Shown here in pieces: positions 9,620 to 17,680 of a DNA stretch of 64,000 nt. The number at the start of each line of letters is the position of its first letter. Within the stretch, counting starts at the first letter, position 1. The notes beneath the pieces were generated by a model. It saw only the letters and a program-made list of their open reading frames with translations, searched no databases and was not told where the DNA came from. Position numbers and translations under genes: made by a program. The DNA lies in assembly GCF_001429025.1 (NCBI RefSeq), contig NZ_LMHT01000011.1:269209-333208 (forward strand), in the 5' to 3' direction. The DNA comes from Phenylobacterium sp. Root700. GTDB taxonomy: Bacteria; Pseudomonadota; Alphaproteobacteria; Caulobacterales; Caulobacteraceae.

Positions 9620-10201
9620 ATGACCGAAGACCCGCTGAAACCCTGGTTCCCCATACGCACCGAGCGCCTGTTGCTGCGCGAGGCGCGGCTTAGCGACTAT
9701 GACGACGTCCATGCCTACGGCGCCGATCCGGAGGTCTCCAAGTTCATGGACTGGGGGCCGAACACCCCGGAGGTGACCGCGCAGGTCGTCGGCCGCTGGG
9801 TGGCGATGTCGGCCCTGTGGCCGCGCGATGAGGTGAACCTGGCGGTGGAGCTTCTGGAGACCGGCCGGGTGATCGGCTCGATCCGCCTGGCGATCCAGAG
9901 CAAGGCCAACCGCACGGCGGACTTCGGCTACACCTTCGGCAAGGACTACTGGCGCCAGGGCATCGCGACCGAGGCGGCCGGCGCCATCATCGAGGCGGCG
10001 TTCACGACGCTTGGCCTGCACCGGGTCTTCGCGACCTGCGACGTGCGGAACGTCGGCTCCTATCGGGTGATGGAGAAGCTCGGCATGCGGCGCGAAGGGA
10101 CGCTCATGAAGGATCAGGAGATCCGCGGCCGGTGGCGGGACACCCACGTCTACGCCTTGCTGGCGGAGGAGTGGGAGGCCCGCCGGGCCGAACGGGCCTA
10201 G
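9620..10201 (+). CDS. GNAT family N-acetyltransferase (RimJ/RimL-like)
   Basis: A 193-residue acetyl-CoA-dependent acetyltransferase. The N-terminal IRTERLLLREARLSDYDD and the acetyl-CoA loop YWRQGIATEAAGAII (about 112-126), followed by LGLHRVFATCDVRNVGS and YRVMEKLGMRREG, are the RimJ/RimL-type pattern of enzymes that acetylate N-termini or small molecules. The substrate cannot be read from sequence. A good Shine-Dalgarno (GGAAGGAG) fixes the start. Its stop codon is shared with the convergent downstream gene through a CTAG tetranucleotide at 10198-10201. Confidence 0.9.
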   Translation: MTEDPLKPWFPIRTERLLLREARLSDYDDVHAYGADPEVSKFMDWGPNTPEVTAQVVGRWVAMSALWPRDEVNLAVELLETGRVIGSIRLAIQSKANRTADFGYTFGKDYWRQGIATEAAGAIIEAAFTTLGLHRVFATCDVRNVGSYRVMEKLGMRREGTLMKDQEIRGRWRDTHVYALLAEEWEARRAERA

Positions 10202-10629
10202 CTCTTGGGCTCGGCGTTGCTGGCGTCGGTCGCGGCGTCAGTGGCGCTGGCGGCCGCGTTCTGGCTGGTTTCAGCCGCGCGTTCAGCCGCCGAACTGGCG
10301 CTGTCGGCGGCCGAGCGGGTGGCGTCGGCCATGCTCGCGGCGGCGTTGGCCGAGGCCTGGCTGGCGCTGAGCGCGGCCGACTGAGCCTGCGTGGCGGCAT
10401 TGTCGAGGGTGGCTTGCGCGCGGCCGCCGTCGCGGGCGGCTTGCAGGGCGTCTTCGGTGGCGGTGCGGCCGCTCATCATGAAGAACAGGCCGGCGACGGC
10501 GATGATCGCCACCAGGGCCGCGATCCACCATGCAGAGCTGGAGCTGCGGGCCGGCGCGACCTCGCGCCGGATCGTGGCCGGCTCTTCGATTACGATCTTT
10601 TCGACATAGGGTTCTTTGGGACTGGCCAT
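10198..10629 (-). CDS. Alanine-rich single-TM protein, likely stress-regulated
   Basis: A 143-residue protein of unknown function. Residues 1-32 are cytoplasmic-like and charged (EKIVIEEPATIRREV), 33-52 form one transmembrane helix (AWWIAALVAIIAVAGLFFMM), and residues 60-143 are a low-complexity Ala/Ser/Asp helix of heptad character (ADATRSAADSASSAAE), which looks like a long periplasmic coiled coil. AGGAGG precedes ATG 10629. The upstream 88 bp carries a GGAAC-16-CGTT promoter. The protein might span part of the periplasm, like alanine-rich structural lipoproteins, but that is inference. Confidence 0.8.
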   Translation of the reverse strand: MASPKEPYVEKIVIEEPATIRREVAPARSSSSAWWIAALVAIIAVAGLFFMMSGRTATEDALQAARDGGRAQATLDNAATQAQSAALSASQASANAAASMADATRSAADSASSAAERAAETSQNAAASATDAATDASNAEPKS

Positions 10630-10687
10630 TTGAACCTCCTCCTACTCATCTGGCGGCGCTCGGAGAGGCCGCTTTGACGGACGGAGG

Positions 10688-10712
10688 AACGTGGCGATCC
10701 CGCGCCGGTTCC
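10688..10712 (-). promoter_or_regulatory. EcfG/SigT-type promoter before the alanine-rich membrane protein
   Basis: On the minus strand, GGAAC (10712-10708), 16 nt, then CGTT (10691-10688). This fits the general stress sigma factor pattern of alphaproteobacteria. The -35 element begins 6 nt after the prmA stop, and the CGTT lies 58 nt before ATG 10629. The same motif and spacing occur at 17396 and 24099. Confidence 0.65.
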
Positions 10713-10717
10713 GGTCT

Positions 10718-11584
10718 TTAGGCCCGGCGCAGCACCAGCGTGGCCCAGGCGTCACGGTGCAGACGCTTGTGCAGGCGGAAACCTTTGGAGAGGTAGGCGG
10801 CCAGCACCCGGCGCTCCTGGGTGCGGAGCAGGCCCGACAGGATCGCGAAGCCGCCGGGCTTCAAGGCGCCCTTGATGTCGTGCGACAGGGCGACCAGCGG
10901 CGGGGCCAGGATATTGGCGAACACCAGGTCGTAGGGGGCGGCGTCGCGCACCAGCCGGTGGCCGAGGCCCGAGGCGTGGACGAAGCGGGCGTTCGCCTTG
11001 TTGAGCTTGGCGTTCTCGCGCGAGATGCGGACCGACGGAGCGTCGATGTCGGTGCCGACCGCCTTGGCGCTGCCGGTGCGGGCCGCGGCGATGGCCAGGA
11101 CGCCGGTGCCGGCGCCGACGTCGAGCACGCGGTCGAAGCGGCGGGCCTTGATCAACTGGTCATAGGCGAACAGGCAGCCGACGGTGGTGCCGTGGTGGCC
11201 GGTGCCGAAGGCGGCGCCCGCCTCGATGCGCAGGTTGACGGTGTTGGTGGGCGCGCGGCCCTTGTCGTGGGCGCCGAAGACGAAGAAGCGGCCAGCCCGC
11301 ACGGGCGGCAGACCCGACAGCGCCATGGCCAGCCAGTCGGCGTCGGCCAGCTTTTCGACCACGGTCTTGAGCTCGGGGTAGTCACTCAGCGCCGCGACCA
11401 GGCCGTCAGCCTCTTCGGAGTCAGTGGGGAAGGCGTCGATCCGCCAGATGCCGCGGTCTTCGTCCTCTTCCAGGATGGAATAGGTCACGCCTTCGAGGCG
11501 CGGATTGGCGTCGATGGCCTCGGCGGCGGCTTCGGCTATGGCGCGCGGGCCGCGCGCGACGATCTGGACGGCGTCTTCGGTCAT
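10718..11584 (-). CDS. prmA: Ribosomal protein L11 methyltransferase
   Basis: A 288-residue SAM-dependent enzyme that trimethylates ribosomal protein L11. The N-terminal L11-binding domain (about 1-95) is followed by a linker and the Rossmann methyltransferase domain. Diagnostic motifs are [10 protein letters not shown] (about 123-132), the SAM-binding [13 protein letters not shown] (about 149-161) and the catalytic-region NILAPPL. The length matches alphaproteobacterial PrmA. The start at 11584 is followed directly by the family N-terminus. It lies downstream of the proline-rich protein on the same strand with a 41-nt gap. Confidence 0.95.
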   Translation of the reverse strand: MTEDAVQIVARGPRAIAEAAAEAIDANPRLEGVTYSILEEDEDRGIWRIDAFPTDSEEADGLVAALSDYPELKTVVEKLADADWLAMALSGLPPVRAGRFFVFGAHDKGRAPTNTVNLRIEAGAAFGTGHHGTTVGCLFAYDQLIKARRFDRVLDVGAGTGVLAIAAARTGSAKAVGTDIDAPSVRISRENAKLNKANARFVHASGLGHRLVRDAAPYDLVFANILAPPLVALSHDIKGALKPGGFAILSGLLRTQERRVLAAYLSKGFRLHKRLHRDAWATLVLRRA

Positions 11585-11625
11585 GCGCGCCCTTTAGAGC
11601 CACAAGCGCCGAAAGGCGAGGGGGC

Positions 11626-12009
11626 TTAGGCGGGCGGGGGCTCTGGAGGTTCCGGCGCCTGAGGCGGCTGCGGCGCCCAGGGAGCCTCGGGCGCGTCCGG
11701 GGGGAGCGGCGGCTCGGGGGCGTAAGGCGGCTCCGGCGGCGGCGGGACGCCGTGGTCGATCGGCGGATAGTCGGGCTGGTCGGCCGGCGGTGGCGGTGGC
11801 GGTGTTGTCGGCGCAGGTTGCGCTGGGCGCGGCTCAGGGGGCGGCACATAGGGCGTGGTGACAGGAGGCTCGACGTCGAGCCGGCGCGAGGTCGCCTCGA
11901 AGTCGTTCGGTCTCGGCTTCAGGGCCAGACCGACGACCAGGGCCACGGCGGCCAGGATCGCCGCGCCGATGATCAGCCAGCGGTTTCTGTTGGATAGCTT
12001 CGGCATCAT
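11626..12009 (-). CDS. Short proline-rich single-TM protein coupled to the polymerase gene
   Basis: A 127-residue protein: basic N-terminus (MMPKLSNRNR), one transmembrane helix (about 11-31, LIIGAAILAAVALVVGLAL), then about 95 residues that are one-third proline (PPPEPRPAQPAPTTPPPPPP and similar). I know no function. ATG 12009 overlaps the stop of the upstream gene as ATGA, which implies translational coupling; a longer frame would start at 12048 inside that gene. The proline tail may cross the periplasm or bind another protein. The architecture recurs in the proteins at 17456 and 17681. Confidence 0.75.
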   Translation of the reverse strand: MMPKLSNRNRWLIIGAAILAAVALVVGLALKPRPNDFEATSRRLDVEPPVTTPYVPPPEPRPAQPAPTTPPPPPPADQPDYPPIDHGVPPPPEPPYAPEPPLPPDAPEAPWAPQPPQAPEPPEPPPA

Positions 12010-13361
12010 CTCGTGCCGGTGGCGCGGCTCGGGGCGTCGGTCGGCCACGGCGCCAGCGGCGGCGGCTCCCAGGCCAGCGGCGGCGTCCAGGGTTCAGGTA
12101 GGGGTTGGCTCGGTGTCGGCGCGGCGGGTCTGGCGGCGGGCTGCGTCTGCGGCGCCGGCCCCAGCACACGAGCCATGGCGGCCACCGCCAGCACCCACGG
12201 AAGGCTGTTATAGGCCAGGATGAAGCTCTCCGACATGATGGTCAGAGCATAGACCGCCAGGAACAGGATGGCGAAGGAACCGTCCTTCAGGCGGCGATGC
12301 CGGAAGACCCCGGCGATCAGCGCGGTGACGAGGACCGCGGCGAACAGGCTGACGCCGATCTGGCCCAACTGAATTTTCAGATCGAGCCAGCCGTTATGGG
12401 CGGTCGGCACCACCCATTGGAGTTGGTCGCGGATCCAGTTGGCCGGGGCCGACTTGATGTCCCAGAAGGCGGCGAAGCCGTAGCCGAGCAACGGCGACTT
12501 GTCCGAGGCCCGCTCCACCGCCGCCCAGATCTGGGTGCGGCCGGTCAGCGACGGGTCCTTGCCGATGGCCTCATAGAGCAGGTCCGGGGCCAGCAGATAG
12601 AACCCGCCCAGCAGCAGGACGCCGGTGACGCCGGCCCAGATCGCGGTGATCGTGGCGGCCGGGCCCCGGCCCATGAAGGCCAGAGTCGCCGAGCCGAACA
12701 GCACGACCGCGAGCGCCAGGGCCGACGTGGCCGACCGGGTCATGACGATCAGGCCGATGCAGAGCGCCAGGCTGAACAGCCAGAGCGGTCGACGTGGGGG
12801 GCTGGTGATCGCCGCTGCGACCGAGGCCAGCGCCCCATAGACCATCATCGCCCCCATCTGGTTCTTCTCGTACCAGAGCCCGCGCCAGAGGCCGGCGTTG
12901 ACGTCTTGGTGAACGCCGATCGAAGGGACGGCGAGGCAGACGAAGTAGCTGCCGAGCGCGAGGAACAGGAAGGTCGCGGCGATGACCTCGGACAGCATGC
13001 GCCCGCTGAAACTGGCGGCCAGATAGAGGCCGAAGAGGGTGGTGGCGGCCAGGGCGACGACGCGTCTCTGGCTGATATCGGGGAAGATAGACCAACTGAC
13101 CGAGGCCAGCGCCCAGCCGACCAGCAGGAAGAGGAGCGCGGCAGGCAGCCAGAACCTGAGCAGTTGCGGGAACCGCAGCGCCGCCAGCACCCCGGTCATG
13201 CCGTAGATCGGGAGCCACATGAGGCGCAGGATCGGATTGGAATCGCCGCCGGTCTGCAGCGGGTCGAGCACCGGGCCGATCAGGGCGTTGGACATCATGA
13301 CGATGATGACCATCGCCATTAGCGTCTCGATCAATCTTATCGCCGTGAGCCGATCGCCCAT
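12006..13361 (-). CDS. O-antigen ligase / polymerase family membrane protein
   Basis: A 451-residue protein with about ten hydrophobic helices and a large periplasmic loop, as in the WaaL/Wzy_C group that ligates or polymerises surface polysaccharides. The loop carries TGRTQIWAAVER and LLGYGFAAFW, with AHNGWLDLKIQLGQIG after it; the histidine in the AHN segment is the family hallmark. The last ~55 residues form a proline-rich cytoplasmic tail. ATG 13361, preceded by GGGACAGG, is preferred over the in-frame codon at 13412. Without other polysaccharide genes beside it, whether it acts on LPS, capsule or holdfast-type glycan is open. Confidence 0.85.
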   Translation of the reverse strand: MGDRLTAIRLIETLMAMVIIVMMSNALIGPVLDPLQTGGDSNPILRLMWLPIYGMTGVLAALRFPQLLRFWLPAALLFLLVGWALASVSWSIFPDISQRRVVALAATTLFGLYLAASFSGRMLSEVIAATFLFLALGSYFVCLAVPSIGVHQDVNAGLWRGLWYEKNQMGAMMVYGALASVAAAITSPPRRPLWLFSLALCIGLIVMTRSATSALALAVVLFGSATLAFMGRGPAATITAIWAGVTGVLLLGGFYLLAPDLLYEAIGKDPSLTGRTQIWAAVERASDKSPLLGYGFAAFWDIKSAPANWIRDQLQWVVPTAHNGWLDLKIQLGQIGVSLFAAVLVTALIAGVFRHRRLKDGSFAILFLAVYALTIMSESFILAYNSLPWVLAVAAMARVLGPAPQTQPAARPAAPTPSQPLPEPWTPPLAWEPPPLAPWPTDAPSRATGTR

Positions 13362-13491
13362 CCGACCTGTCCCATTTCGGCGCGATCTCGCGCCTTCAGG
13401 GCGGCGGTGCAATCGCCGAGCCTCTTTTCGCTTGGGCGGCTGAGCCGGGGGCTGGCATCATGGGCCGCCCCCCGATCGCGGAGACCTTTGG

Positions 13492-13878
13492 ATGAGCAAG
13501 TACCTGCCCCTGTCGGAGCATTTGTCGCGCCATGCCGGCGACGAATGGCGAGCCTCGTTCGCGGACATAGAGAAGGTCCTGCGCGCGTCGCTGCCCAAGG
13601 CCGCCCAGCAGAACGCCTGGTGGGTGGGCGAGGTCGAGAAGCCGCATCACCGGACCTGGCTGGACCTTGGCTGGCGGGTGGAGGCGGTCGACAAGGCGGC
13701 GGGGACGATCACGTTCCGACGTGACCGCCCCGCCGATGAAGTCCATCCCCAGAGCGCCAATGCGCCGTCCGATAGGCAACGAGCGATTGGCGTCACCGCG
13801 CTGGTCGGTGGTGCGGTCGCGGTGATCGCGGGCCTGGGCGTGCTGGCGGCCAGGATGCTGAAGGCCCGCCGCGCCTAG
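13492..13878 (+). CDS. DUF7662-like protein with a C-terminal TM helix
   Basis: A 128-residue protein. The first ~75 residues (SKYLPLSEHLSRH, SFADIEKVLRASLP, NAWWVGEVEKPHHRTWLDLGW) follow a small conserved domain that I recall as DUF7662, thought to be DNA- or nucleotide-related but uncharacterised. Residues about 98-118 are a transmembrane helix (IGVTALVGGAVAVIAGLGVL), giving a tail-anchored layout. Its stop codon shares a CTAG with the convergent hydrolase gene. Function is unknown. Confidence 0.7.
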   Translation: MSKYLPLSEHLSRHAGDEWRASFADIEKVLRASLPKAAQQNAWWVGEVEKPHHRTWLDLGWRVEAVDKAAGTITFRRDRPADEVHPQSANAPSDRQRAIGVTALVGGAVAVIAGLGVLAARMLKARRA

Positions 13879-14783
13879 GCGCTTGCGGGCGCTCTGGCCC
13901 GCGCGGTCGCCAACTCGATCAGGTCGCAGATCGGGGTGATCACGGCCTTGGGCAGGTTGTGGCCCATGCCGGGGATCAGATGCAGTTCAGCGCCGGGGAT
14001 GTTGGCCGCGGTGTCCTCGCCGCCGGCCTTGGGCACCAGCGGATCGTCGGCACCGTGGATCACCACGGTCGGGGCGGTGATCGTGGCCAGCGCCTTGCGG
14101 CGGTCGCCGCTGGCGACGATGGCGGCCATCTGCCGCGCGAAGCCGACCGGATAGAACGAGCGCTGATAGTCGGAGCGCAGCTGGGCCTTCAACTCGGCCT
14201 CGTCGACCGGATAGCCGGGGCTGCCCAAGACTTTCGAGCTCTGCACGCCGTGATCGAGGAAGGCCTCCAGGTCATGCTGCGGATCGGGGCCGCGGTTGGT
14301 CAGCCGCTCCATGGCCTGGGGACTGGCCGGGGGCAGGGCGGGGTTGCCGGTGCTGGACATGATCGAGCTCAGCGACAGCACCCGCTGCGGATATTCGGCC
14401 GCGACCATCTGGGCGATCATCCCGCCCATCGAGGCGCCGACAATGTGGGCGCGCTCGACGCCGAGCCCGTCCATCAGGCCGACCGCGTCGGCGGCCATGT
14501 CCGAGAGCAGATAGGGGACGTTCGGCTTCTGGCCCACCATCAGGGCGGTGTAGACCGCCGGCATGTCCGGCGCGCCGGCCGCGTCCAGCTTCTCCGACAG
14601 GCCGACGTCGCGGTTGTCGTAACGGATGACCCGGTAGCCGCGGCCGGCCAGCTCATCGACAAACTCCATCGGCCAGCGGGTCATCTGGGCGCCCAGGCCC
14701 ATGATCAGCAGCAGCGGCTCGCCGGCCTCCGGGCCGTGGATGTCATAGTGCAGGCGAACGCCGTTGGCGGTGATCTCAGGCAT
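13875..14783 (-). CDS. Alpha/beta fold hydrolase
   Basis: A 302-residue hydrolase. Visible elements are the oxyanion-region LLLIMGLGAQMTRWP, the nucleophile elbow GASMGGMIAQ (Ser about 109), an acid in HGADDPLVP and His in GMGHNLPK near the C-terminus. This is the pattern of esterase/lactonase-type enzymes; the substrate is unknown. ATG 14783 follows a GGGAGGGA Shine-Dalgarno and matches the family N-terminus (EITANGVRLHYDIHG); the upstream in-frame extension crosses non-coding sequence. Confidence 0.9.
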   Translation of the reverse strand: MPEITANGVRLHYDIHGPEAGEPLLLIMGLGAQMTRWPMEFVDELAGRGYRVIRYDNRDVGLSEKLDAAGAPDMPAVYTALMVGQKPNVPYLLSDMAADAVGLMDGLGVERAHIVGASMGGMIAQMVAAEYPQRVLSLSSIMSSTGNPALPPASPQAMERLTNRGPDPQHDLEAFLDHGVQSSKVLGSPGYPVDEAELKAQLRSDYQRSFYPVGFARQMAAIVASGDRRKALATITAPTVVIHGADDPLVPKAGGEDTAANIPGAELHLIPGMGHNLPKAVITPICDLIELATARARAPASA

Positions 14784-14894
14784 GCGGGTCCCTCCCAGGG
14801 ATTGGTTGCGGGCAGGTTGGCTTAGAGCGCGGGCGTGAGCAATGGCGGCGGTGCGGCCTAGCGGCGTTTTGGGCGAGGTCATCACCACAAGGTT

Positions 14895-14999
14895 CGTCAT
14901 CCCCGGGCTCTTGTCCCGGGGATCCATACACGCAGCTCCCGAGCAGATTTCCCAATGCGGAGTCTATGGCTGGCCGGCTCAAGAGGCCGGCCATGACGA
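14895..14999 (+). repeat. Family A intergenic repeat, copy A3
   Basis: Bounded by CGTCAT and ATGACG, with arm hairpins CCCCGGGctcttgtCCCGGGG and TGGCCGGCtcaagaGGCCGGCCA and a GAGTC site at 14960-14964, placed as in copy A1. It lies between uvrD and the hydrolase, both on the minus strand, and keeps the same orientation as A1 and A2. Confidence 0.85.
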
Positions 15000-15016
15000 G
15001 CGTGTGGGGAGAGCCC

Positions 15017-17356
15017 TCAGCCCTTCTGGACGAAGCTGTCGATGACCTTCTTGTCGCCGGCCTTGTCGAACGAGACGGTGAGCTTGTTGCCGTCCACCGA
15101 CTTGATCTTGCCGTAGCCGAACTTCTGGTGGAACACCCGCTCGCCGCGCTTGAAGTCGCTGGCGGCCGAGGATTCGGAGACGACCAGCCGGCCTTCGCCC
15201 TCGATGACCGCGCCGCGCCCTGGATGGCTGCCGTGGAAATTGCGGTCCTGGGCGCGCTTCCAGCCCGGCGAGGAATAGCCGGCGCCGAACGAGGGCGTTT
15301 CATCCCAGCGTGAGCCGTGCTGCTGCATGCCGGGACCGCCGCCGTAGTAGCCGGTCTCGGACGCAGCCTCGACGTTCTCGATCGGCAATTCGTCGACGAA
15401 GCGCGAGGGGAGCTGGCTGGTCCAGCGGCCATAGACCTGGCGGTTGGCGGCGAAGGAGATGCGGGCCTCTTCGCGGGCGCGGGTGATGCCGACATAGGCC
15501 AGGCGGCGTTCCTCCTCGAGGCCCTTTTCGCCCTTCTCGTCGACGCTGCGCTGCGAGGGGAAGACGCCTTCCTCCCAGCCGGGCAGGAAGACCAGCGGGA
15601 ATTCCAGACCCTTGGCCGAGTGCAGGGTCATGATCTGCACCGCGTCGGCCTGGGGGCCGCGGTCCATGTCCATCACCAGCGAGACGTGTTCGAGATAGGA
15701 TTCGAGGTTGTCGAAGGCGCTCATCGACTGGACGAGTTCCTTGAGGTTCTCCAGCCGGGTCTGGGCGGTCGGCGTCTTGTCTAGGCGCAGGGCGTCGGTA
15801 TAGCCGCTCTCCTCCAGCACCTGCTCAGTGACGCGGGCGTGGTGCAGGGTCTGGGCCTGGGCGCGCCAGCGGTCGAGGTCGCGCAGGAAGTTGGACAGGG
15901 CCGTGCGGGTGCGGGCGGCCAGTTCGTCGGTCTGTACCGCCTCACGGGCGGCCTGCATCACCGGCACGCCGCCGACCCGGGCGATGTGCAGCAGCTTCTG
16001 GACGGTGGTGTCGCCGATGCCGCGCTTGGGCGTGTTGACGATGCGCTCGAAGGCCAGGTCGTCGTCGGGCGATTGGATCAGCCGCAGATAGGCGTGGACG
16101 TCGCGGATTTCCGCCCGCTCGAAGAACCTGGGGCCGCCGACCACCGTGTAGGGGATCTGCAGCATCACGAAGCGCTCTTCGAAGGCCCGCATTTGGAACG
16201 AGGCGCGGACCAGGATGGCCATGTCGCGGAACTTGCGCGGCTCCTTCTCGGTCCCGCCCTTCTTGGCGCGCTCGATCTCCTCGGCGACGAGCCGGCTTTC
16301 GGCCTCGCCGTCCCAAACCCCGCGGATGATGACCTTTTCGCCGTCATTGCTCTCGGTCCAGAGCGTCTTGCCCAGCCGTCCCTTGTTGGCCTTGATCAGC
16401 CCAGACGCGGCGGCCAGGATGTGGCTGGTCGAGCGGTAGTTGCGCTCCAGCCGGATCACCGTCGCGCCCGGGAAGTCGCGCTCGAAACGCAGGATGTTGT
16501 CCACCTCGGCGCCGCGCCAGCCATAGATCGACTGGTCGTCGTCGCCGACGCAGCAGACGTTCTGGCGCTTCTGGGCCAGCAACCGCAGCCACAGGTACTG
16601 GGCGACGTTGGTGTCCTGGTACTCGTCGACCAGCACGTATTTGAACCGCTCGTGGAAGTCGGCCAGCACGTCCGGATTGTTCATGAAGATCGTCAGGTTG
16701 TGCAGCAGCAGGTCGCCGAAATCGCAGGCGTTCAGCACCCGCAGGCGCTCCTGATAGAGCCGGTAGAGGGTCTGGCCCTTGCCGCCGGCGAACTCGGTCC
16801 CCTCGGACGGCGGTAGCCGGTCCGGCGTCCAGCCGCGGTTTTTCCAGTGGTCGATCAGCCCAGCCATGGCCTTGGGCGTCCAGCGCTTGGCGTCGACGTT
16901 CTCGGCCTCCAGCACCTGCTTGATCAGCCGTTCCTGGTCGTCGGTGTCGAGGATAGTGAAGTTCGACTTCAGCCCCACCAGCTCGGCGTTGCGGCGCAGG
17001 ATCTGGGCGGCGACCGAGTGGAAGGTGCCCAGCCAGCGCAGGCCTTCGGCGGCCGGGCCGATGATGTGGGTGATCCGCTCGCGCATCTCGCGCGCGGCCT
17101 TGTTGGTGAAGGTGACGACCAGCAGTTCCCACGGCTTGGCCCGGCCGGTGGCCAGGATGTGGGCCAGCCGCGTCGTCAGCACGCGGGTCTTGCCGGTGCC
17201 GGCGCCAGCCAGCACCAGGACCGGCCCCTCGGTCGCCTCGACCGCGGCGCGCTGCTCGGGGTTCAGGCCCTCGAGATAGTCGGGGCCGCGCACGCGCGCG
17301 AGGTCGCTGACGCGGGCGGCGGGGAGGGCGTTGTCGAACGATTCAGGCACTGACAT
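15017..17356 (-). CDS. uvrD: UvrD/PcrA-type ATP-dependent DNA helicase
   Basis: A 779-residue superfamily 1A 3'-5' helicase used in excision and mismatch repair. Motifs seen: Q-motif region GLNPEQRAAVE (30-40), Walker A AGAGTGKT (50-57), Walker B VDEYQDTN (about 240), GDDDQSIYGWRGAE, LERNYRST, VMTLHSAKGLE-type motif V (QIMTLHSAKGLEFP) and VGITRARE (motif VI). The C-terminus holds the small Tudor-like domain (RGERVFHQKFGYGKI). ATG 17356 is the family start but has no clear Shine-Dalgarno, so a leaderless mRNA is possible. A LexA-like box sits 3 nt before it. Confidence 0.95.
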   Translation of the reverse strand: MSVPESFDNALPAARVSDLARVRGPDYLEGLNPEQRAAVEATEGPVLVLAGAGTGKTRVLTTRLAHILATGRAKPWELLVVTFTNKAAREMRERITHIIGPAAEGLRWLGTFHSVAAQILRRNAELVGLKSNFTILDTDDQERLIKQVLEAENVDAKRWTPKAMAGLIDHWKNRGWTPDRLPPSEGTEFAGGKGQTLYRLYQERLRVLNACDFGDLLLHNLTIFMNNPDVLADFHERFKYVLVDEYQDTNVAQYLWLRLLAQKRQNVCCVGDDDQSIYGWRGAEVDNILRFERDFPGATVIRLERNYRSTSHILAAASGLIKANKGRLGKTLWTESNDGEKVIIRGVWDGEAESRLVAEEIERAKKGGTEKEPRKFRDMAILVRASFQMRAFEERFVMLQIPYTVVGGPRFFERAEIRDVHAYLRLIQSPDDDLAFERIVNTPKRGIGDTTVQKLLHIARVGGVPVMQAAREAVQTDELAARTRTALSNFLRDLDRWRAQAQTLHHARVTEQVLEESGYTDALRLDKTPTAQTRLENLKELVQSMSAFDNLESYLEHVSLVMDMDRGPQADAVQIMTLHSAKGLEFPLVFLPGWEEGVFPSQRSVDEKGEKGLEEERRLAYVGITRAREEARISFAANRQVYGRWTSQLPSRFVDELPIENVEAASETGYYGGGPGMQQHGSRWDETPSFGAGYSSPGWKRAQDRNFHGSHPGRGAVIEGEGRLVVSESSAASDFKRGERVFHQKFGYGKIKSVDGNKLTVSFDKAGDKKVIDSFVQKG

Positions 17357-17358
17357 TG

Positions 17359-17373
17359 GAACATATGTAGCAC
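17359..17373 (-). promoter_or_regulatory. Candidate LexA (SOS) box before uvrD
   Basis: GAAC-ATATGTA-GCAC on the plus strand, one mismatch from the alphaproteobacterial SOS operator GAAC-N7-GAAC. It lies 2 nt upstream of the uvrD start codon, which would overlap the promoter core if the transcript is leaderless. The AT-rich spacer also fits known boxes. Confidence 0.45.
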
Positions 17374-17395
17374 AAACGAGCTGGGGCTTAAGACC

Positions 17396-17420
17396 GGAAC
17401 CGCGCCGGATGCGGTTCGTT
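17396..17420 (+). promoter_or_regulatory. EcfG/SigT-type promoter before the proline-rich membrane protein pair
   Basis: GGAAC (17396-17400), 16 nt, CGTT (17417-17420), ending 35 nt before ATG 17456. Spacing is identical to the copies at 10688 and 24099. Confidence 0.65.
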
Positions 17421-17455
17421 CTTTCTCGCGACCATGACAACCAACGGAGGAGGTT

Positions 17456-17677
17456 ATGGCCGAGAATCCGAGAAGCGGAGCCGCGACCTGGCTGACCTTG
17501 CTATTGGGCTGCGTGATCATCGCGGTCGCTGTGGTCAGCTACTTCGCCTATGCGGGACGCAGAGTGGTCGAGCGGGACCTGCCGGCCAGCATCAATGTGG
17601 ATATCGATCTGCCTAAGGCGCCGCCCATTCCTGATGTCCCGACTATCCCAACGCCCCCGATCCCGACGCCGAAATAG
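17456..17677 (+). CDS. Short single-TM proline-rich protein
   Basis: A 73-residue protein of unknown function with a strong GGAGGAGG Shine-Dalgarno. Residues 11-33 are one transmembrane helix (TWLTLLLGCVIIAVAVVSYF), a basic patch follows (GRRVVERD), and the tail repeats proline pairs (KAPPIPDVPTIPTPPIPTPK). The EcfG-type promoter at 17396 suggests stress induction. It is followed after 3 nt by a second protein of the same layout, so the two may have arisen by duplication or work as a pair. Confidence 0.75.
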   Translation: MAENPRSGAATWLTLLLGCVIIAVAVVSYFAYAGRRVVERDLPASINVDIDLPKAPPIPDVPTIPTPPIPTPK

Positions 17678-17680
17678 ACC

